A stretch of DNA of 24,861 nucleotides from positions 1 through 24,861 of IMG/VR virus record IMGVR_UViG_3300032086_000293; one strand, given 5' to 3'. This document shows, piece by piece, positions 22,904 to 24,861 of the stretch; position 1 is the stretch's first letter, and each line of letters begins with the position of its first letter. The stretch is from a virus. The position numbers were made by a program, and so were the translations under genes. Below the pieces are notes generated by a model, which saw nothing but the letters and a program-made list of their open reading frames with translations, did no database searches and was not told the origin of the DNA.

Positions 22904-23328
22904 TATTTTTTCCTGCGTGTTTTAGTGCTAGTTTTAAAAGTACGAACCATTGTGGGCTTACCACCTACACCTTGCTTAACTGCTCGCTTACGCTTTACTG
23001 CAGATGCTTTCTGTCCTGCTGTCATACGCTTTGCTTTTGCAAGTGGCACACATTTAGGATACTTACGCTTTGTACTCTTAGTTGACTTTCTTCCACAGGG
23101 TTGATACTTACCATTCTTCTTTGGTGCACCAATGTCAACCCACTTTTCGTCTACCCATTTGCGTAAACCACCACCTGCTTTCTTCTTTACAACTTTTTTC
23201 TTTTTCTTTCCACCCGGCTTTACCTTGCCACTACAAACAGCAGACGCATACATATTTGCATAAGCTGAAGGATATACATCAAACTTACGCTTTGCTGCAG
23301 CTTTACCCTTTGGACATAATTTAGCCAC
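22903..23328 (-). CDS. DUF5872-like cationic protein with GTG start, 141 aa
   Basis: The product begins [20 protein letters not shown] with [15 protein letters not shown] (21-35), then a Lys-rich linker (41-50), [20 protein letters not shown] (62-81) and [20 protein letters not shown] (87-106). This is the pattern of DUF5872, an uncharacterised family found in phages and some giant viruses. Four cysteines (5, 32, 78, 93) could bind one metal ion. The start codon is GTG, shown by the conserved MAKLCPKGK start and by AAGGG about 10 bases upstream, and it lies inside the last codons of the 47-aa gene (8-base overlap). Extreme positive charge suggests nucleic-acid binding. Confidence 0.78.
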   Translation of the reverse strand: MAKLCPKGKAAAKRKFDVYPSAYANMYASAVCSGKVKPGGKKKKKVVKKKAGGGLRKWVDEKWVDIGAPKKNGKYQPCGRKSTKSTKRKYPKCVPLAKAKRMTAGQKASAVKRKRAVKQGVGGKPTMVRTFKTSTKTRRKK

Positions 23329-23464
23329 GTTTTCTTTTTCCCTTGCTCTTTTTTGCCTGACTTAGTGCAATAGCTACCGCTTGCTTTTGAGGATACTTTT
23401 CCTTTTTTAGCTTACGAATGTTTGCACTGACTGTCTTTTGGCTTGAACCTTTTTTAAGAGGCAT
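23321..23464 (-). CDS. DUF6496-like small protein, 47 aa
   Basis: The frame reads [20 protein letters not shown], then [18 protein letters not shown] and a basic end. The combination of MPLKKG, S-x-N-I-x-x-L and [10 protein letters not shown] is the signature of a short phage and bacterial family (DUF6496-like). It probably folds as two helices with positive charge. The ATG shares a base with the stop of the 54-aa gene (TAATG), and the end overlaps the GTG start of the next gene by 8 bases. Its function is unknown. Confidence 0.78.
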   Translation of the reverse strand: MPLKKGSSQKTVSANIRKLKKEKYPQKQAVAIALSQAKKSKGKRKRG

Positions 23465-23628
23465 TACATATACAGTCTATTCTGACAACCGCCTTTGCCT
23501 TTTTTACCTTTACTCTTTGATGACTTGGATGTTTTACCCATAGCCATTTTCTGCTGCTGAGTGATAGAACCGCCATCTTTGTACTTCTTGACTTTACCAC
23601 CACCCATCATTTTCTTTTTATCATACAT
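23464..23628 (-). CDS. Small Lys/Gly-rich protein, 54 aa
   Basis: The frame reads [20 protein letters not shown], then [20 protein letters not shown] and an end with a single Cys. AAAGGA lies about 9 bases before the ATG. It lies 24 bases after the stop of the 340-aa gene and is coupled by TAATG to the 47-aa gene. The short [12 protein letters not shown] resembles the GG-hydrophobic-GG peptides in the ejection proteins, though with Lys at the centre. Marine phages often carry such tiny Lys/Gly-rich proteins; none is characterised to my knowledge. Confidence 0.68.
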   Translation of the reverse strand: MYDKKKMMGGGKVKKYKDGGSITQQQKMAMGKTSKSSKSKGKKGKGGCQNRLYM

Positions 23629-23652
23629 TGTAGTTTTCCTTTCTTGCTTTAA

Positions 23653-24675
23653 TTAAAAGCCTCTAAGTGCTGCACCTGCGCCACGACCAGAAAATCCTTT
23701 ACGTCTTTTAGATGTGCTTTTTTTAGACGCAGATTTTTTCTTAACTACCTTTTTAGTTTTAGATAATTTTTTTATCTGTCCACCTTTTTTAGCTGGCTCG
23801 CCAATGTCTTTTTCAAACTGTTCTGGTGTAGCATATTTTATTCCGTACTTTCTAGAAAAATCTCCTAGAGCAGTACCTTCCTTACCATAAAACCTATAAC
23901 CATCATCAGTAGGTTTTTGACGTTTAGGTTTTTGACGTTTTGGATTAATATTTAATTCTTCATTATCACCTTTCTTAGGAGCAGAACGAACTTTTTTTGG
24001 TTTAGGTAAAGTACGTACATTTACTTCAGGAACAGGTTTTAATTTTTTATCTTCTTTTTTCTTTGTATCTAAAGAAGCTAAACCAGTAGGACCAATTTGA
24101 GATGCTCTACTTGCTGATCTAGCACCTTCTTTAGATACGCCGACAACTTTATTATTTTCTCTTTGTCTTTCTCGTAATGCTTTTCTTCGTGCTGCCCCTG
24201 TTAATGATCTTCCACCACTTGTTGTTACATTACGCCCACCAGTTGTTGCTAATGGTTTATTTGTTGTTGTGGGAAGATTACGTTTATTTAAATTTTTTGC
24301 AATTTTTTCTTGCGCCATTCTTTCCGCAATATTTTTTTGATCTGTTTTATCTTTATCTTTTTTTGCTCTTGCTGCTGCATTACCTGCACCTCTAGCTGCA
24401 GCAGCAGCGTTAGGTTTTTTAGAAGGTTTTCTTCCTGCACCTGTATTAGGTTTTGGACGAGGTGCAGAAGTAAGAGTTTTTCCTTTTGGAGTAGTTCTAG
24501 CTAAATTTTCTACTTCTTTTTTAGTGGCTTTAGGAATATAACCCTTCATCGAATCTACTGCTTTTTTAGATGCTTCTTTAGCTAGTCCACTTTTTGTAAG
24601 TGCACGTGCAACAGTAGGAGCAACCATGCGAATAGCATTTGCTCCTGCAATTATAATTGGAACGAAAGCTGGCAT
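23653..24675 (-). CDS. Highly basic Lys/Arg/Ala-rich protein, 340 aa
   Basis: Residues 1-30 form a hydrophobic or amphipathic start (MPAFVPIIIAGANAIRMVAP). The rest is dominated by Lys, Arg, Ala, Pro and Thr and looks unfolded or histone-tail-like, with a tandem KRQKP pair near residue 247. A short folded part follows (YRFYGKEGTALGDFSRKYGI, about 258-277). The end is a Lys/Ser run and GRGAGAALRGF, a C-terminal tag I recall from other marine phage proteins. No enzyme motif or Cys is seen. AGAGGA lies 9 bases before the ATG. It heads the run of cationic genes after a gap of 16 bases. A role in DNA binding within the capsid is plausible by charge but not proven. Confidence 0.62.
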   Translation of the reverse strand: MPAFVPIIIAGANAIRMVAPTVARALTKSGLAKEASKKAVDSMKGYIPKATKKEVENLARTTPKGKTLTSAPRPKPNTGAGRKPSKKPNAAAAARGAGNAAARAKKDKDKTDQKNIAERMAQEKIAKNLNKRNLPTTTNKPLATTGGRNVTTSGGRSLTGAARRKALRERQRENNKVVGVSKEGARSASRASQIGPTGLASLDTKKKEDKKLKPVPEVNVRTLPKPKKVRSAPKKGDNEELNINPKRQKPKRQKPTDDGYRFYGKEGTALGDFSRKYGIKYATPEQFEKDIGEPAKKGGQIKKLSKTKKVVKKKSASKKSTSKRRKGFSGRGAGAALRGF

Positions 24676-24691
24676 TTTAAAAATCCTCTAT

Positions 24692-24861
24692 TTAATTAGT
24701 ATTAGGTACTAAGTTGTTGTCTGCACCTGCAGGACTTGCAGGAGTTTGCATATCATCTCGTCTTGTCCTACGTGCCTGATTACGCTGCAGTTCAAGAACT
24801 TGTGCATACCTTTGTTCATAAAGCTGTGCACCGGGAAAGTCTTTCTGAAACAACATTGCTT
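24692..24861 (-). CDS. C-terminal end of an unidentified gene (partial)
   Basis: The last 56 codons are present, reading AMLFQKDFPGAQLYEQRYAQ and so on through VLELQRNQARRTRRDDMQTP to TAA at 24692. The end is helical and charged, then Pro/Ala/Asn-rich and probably flexible. The stop lies 16 bases before the start of the 340-aa gene. Being upstream of the adaptor in a late operon, it could belong to a head or connector gene, but the fragment is too short to tell. Confidence 0.65.
   Translation of the reverse strand, partial: AMLFQKDFPGAQLYEQRYAQVLELQRNQARRTRRDDMQTPASPAGADNNLVPNTN

Overview
The window is a late (virion and host-recognition) gene block of a tailed phage, most likely a short-tailed (podovirus-like) phage of marine bacteria. 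Every convincing gene is on the minus strand, so transcription runs from base 24861 towards base 1. Genes are packed with almost no gaps, mostly joined by TAATG (one-base overlap of stop and start) or by gaps of a few bases. Base composition is AT-rich, with sampled lines at about 28-40% G+C. No tRNA, rRNA, integrase, transposase or CRISPR array was seen. Names were given from remembered family patterns and have not been searched against a database.

Layout in the direction of transcription. (1) 24861-22106: the end of an unidentified gene, then a run of small, very Lys/Arg-rich proteins (340, 54, 47, 141, 101, 69, 39 and 62 aa). Three of these resemble DUF6496, DUF5872 and DUF6321 proteins of marine phages. 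Three sub-60-residue genes of the window lie in this run. (2) 22094-21139: a head-completion/adaptor protein of the P22 gp4/T7 gp11 type and a small zinc-knuckle-like protein. (3) 21139-13473: the host-recognition section. It holds a repeat-bearing fibre, a 1324-aa LamG/SPRY-like adhesin, a 31-aa peptide, a tail-fibre-assembly-like protein, a short lipoprotein and a second fibre that shares its C-terminal module with the first. (4) 13465-11110: a tail nozzle/hub-like protein and two small proteins. (5) 11108-839: a DNA-ejection/internal-virion section with a 1052-aa protein carrying GH24 lysozyme and LysM domains, a proline-rich protein with NKGGG repeats, a GNAT-like protein, and proteins of 710 and 1273 aa. 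(6) 836-1: a beta-rich virion protein and the beginning of a probable small membrane protein.

How the parts would work together (inference): the adaptor and nozzle close the head and form the short tail; the two fibres and the LamG adhesin bind the host; the internal or tail-associated proteins are ejected, with the GH24/LysM protein opening peptidoglycan and the Gly/Ala-rich segments possibly crossing the envelope. The cationic proteins could bind packaged DNA. The lipoprotein could act at the host outer membrane during infection.

The most notable signals are a short module repeated within and between two ejection proteins, a recurring GGLVxLxxGG peptide, a tandem 19-bp repeat in the only real intergenic gap, a G+C-rich island that coincides with one domain of the adhesin, and the phage lipoprotein between fibre genes.
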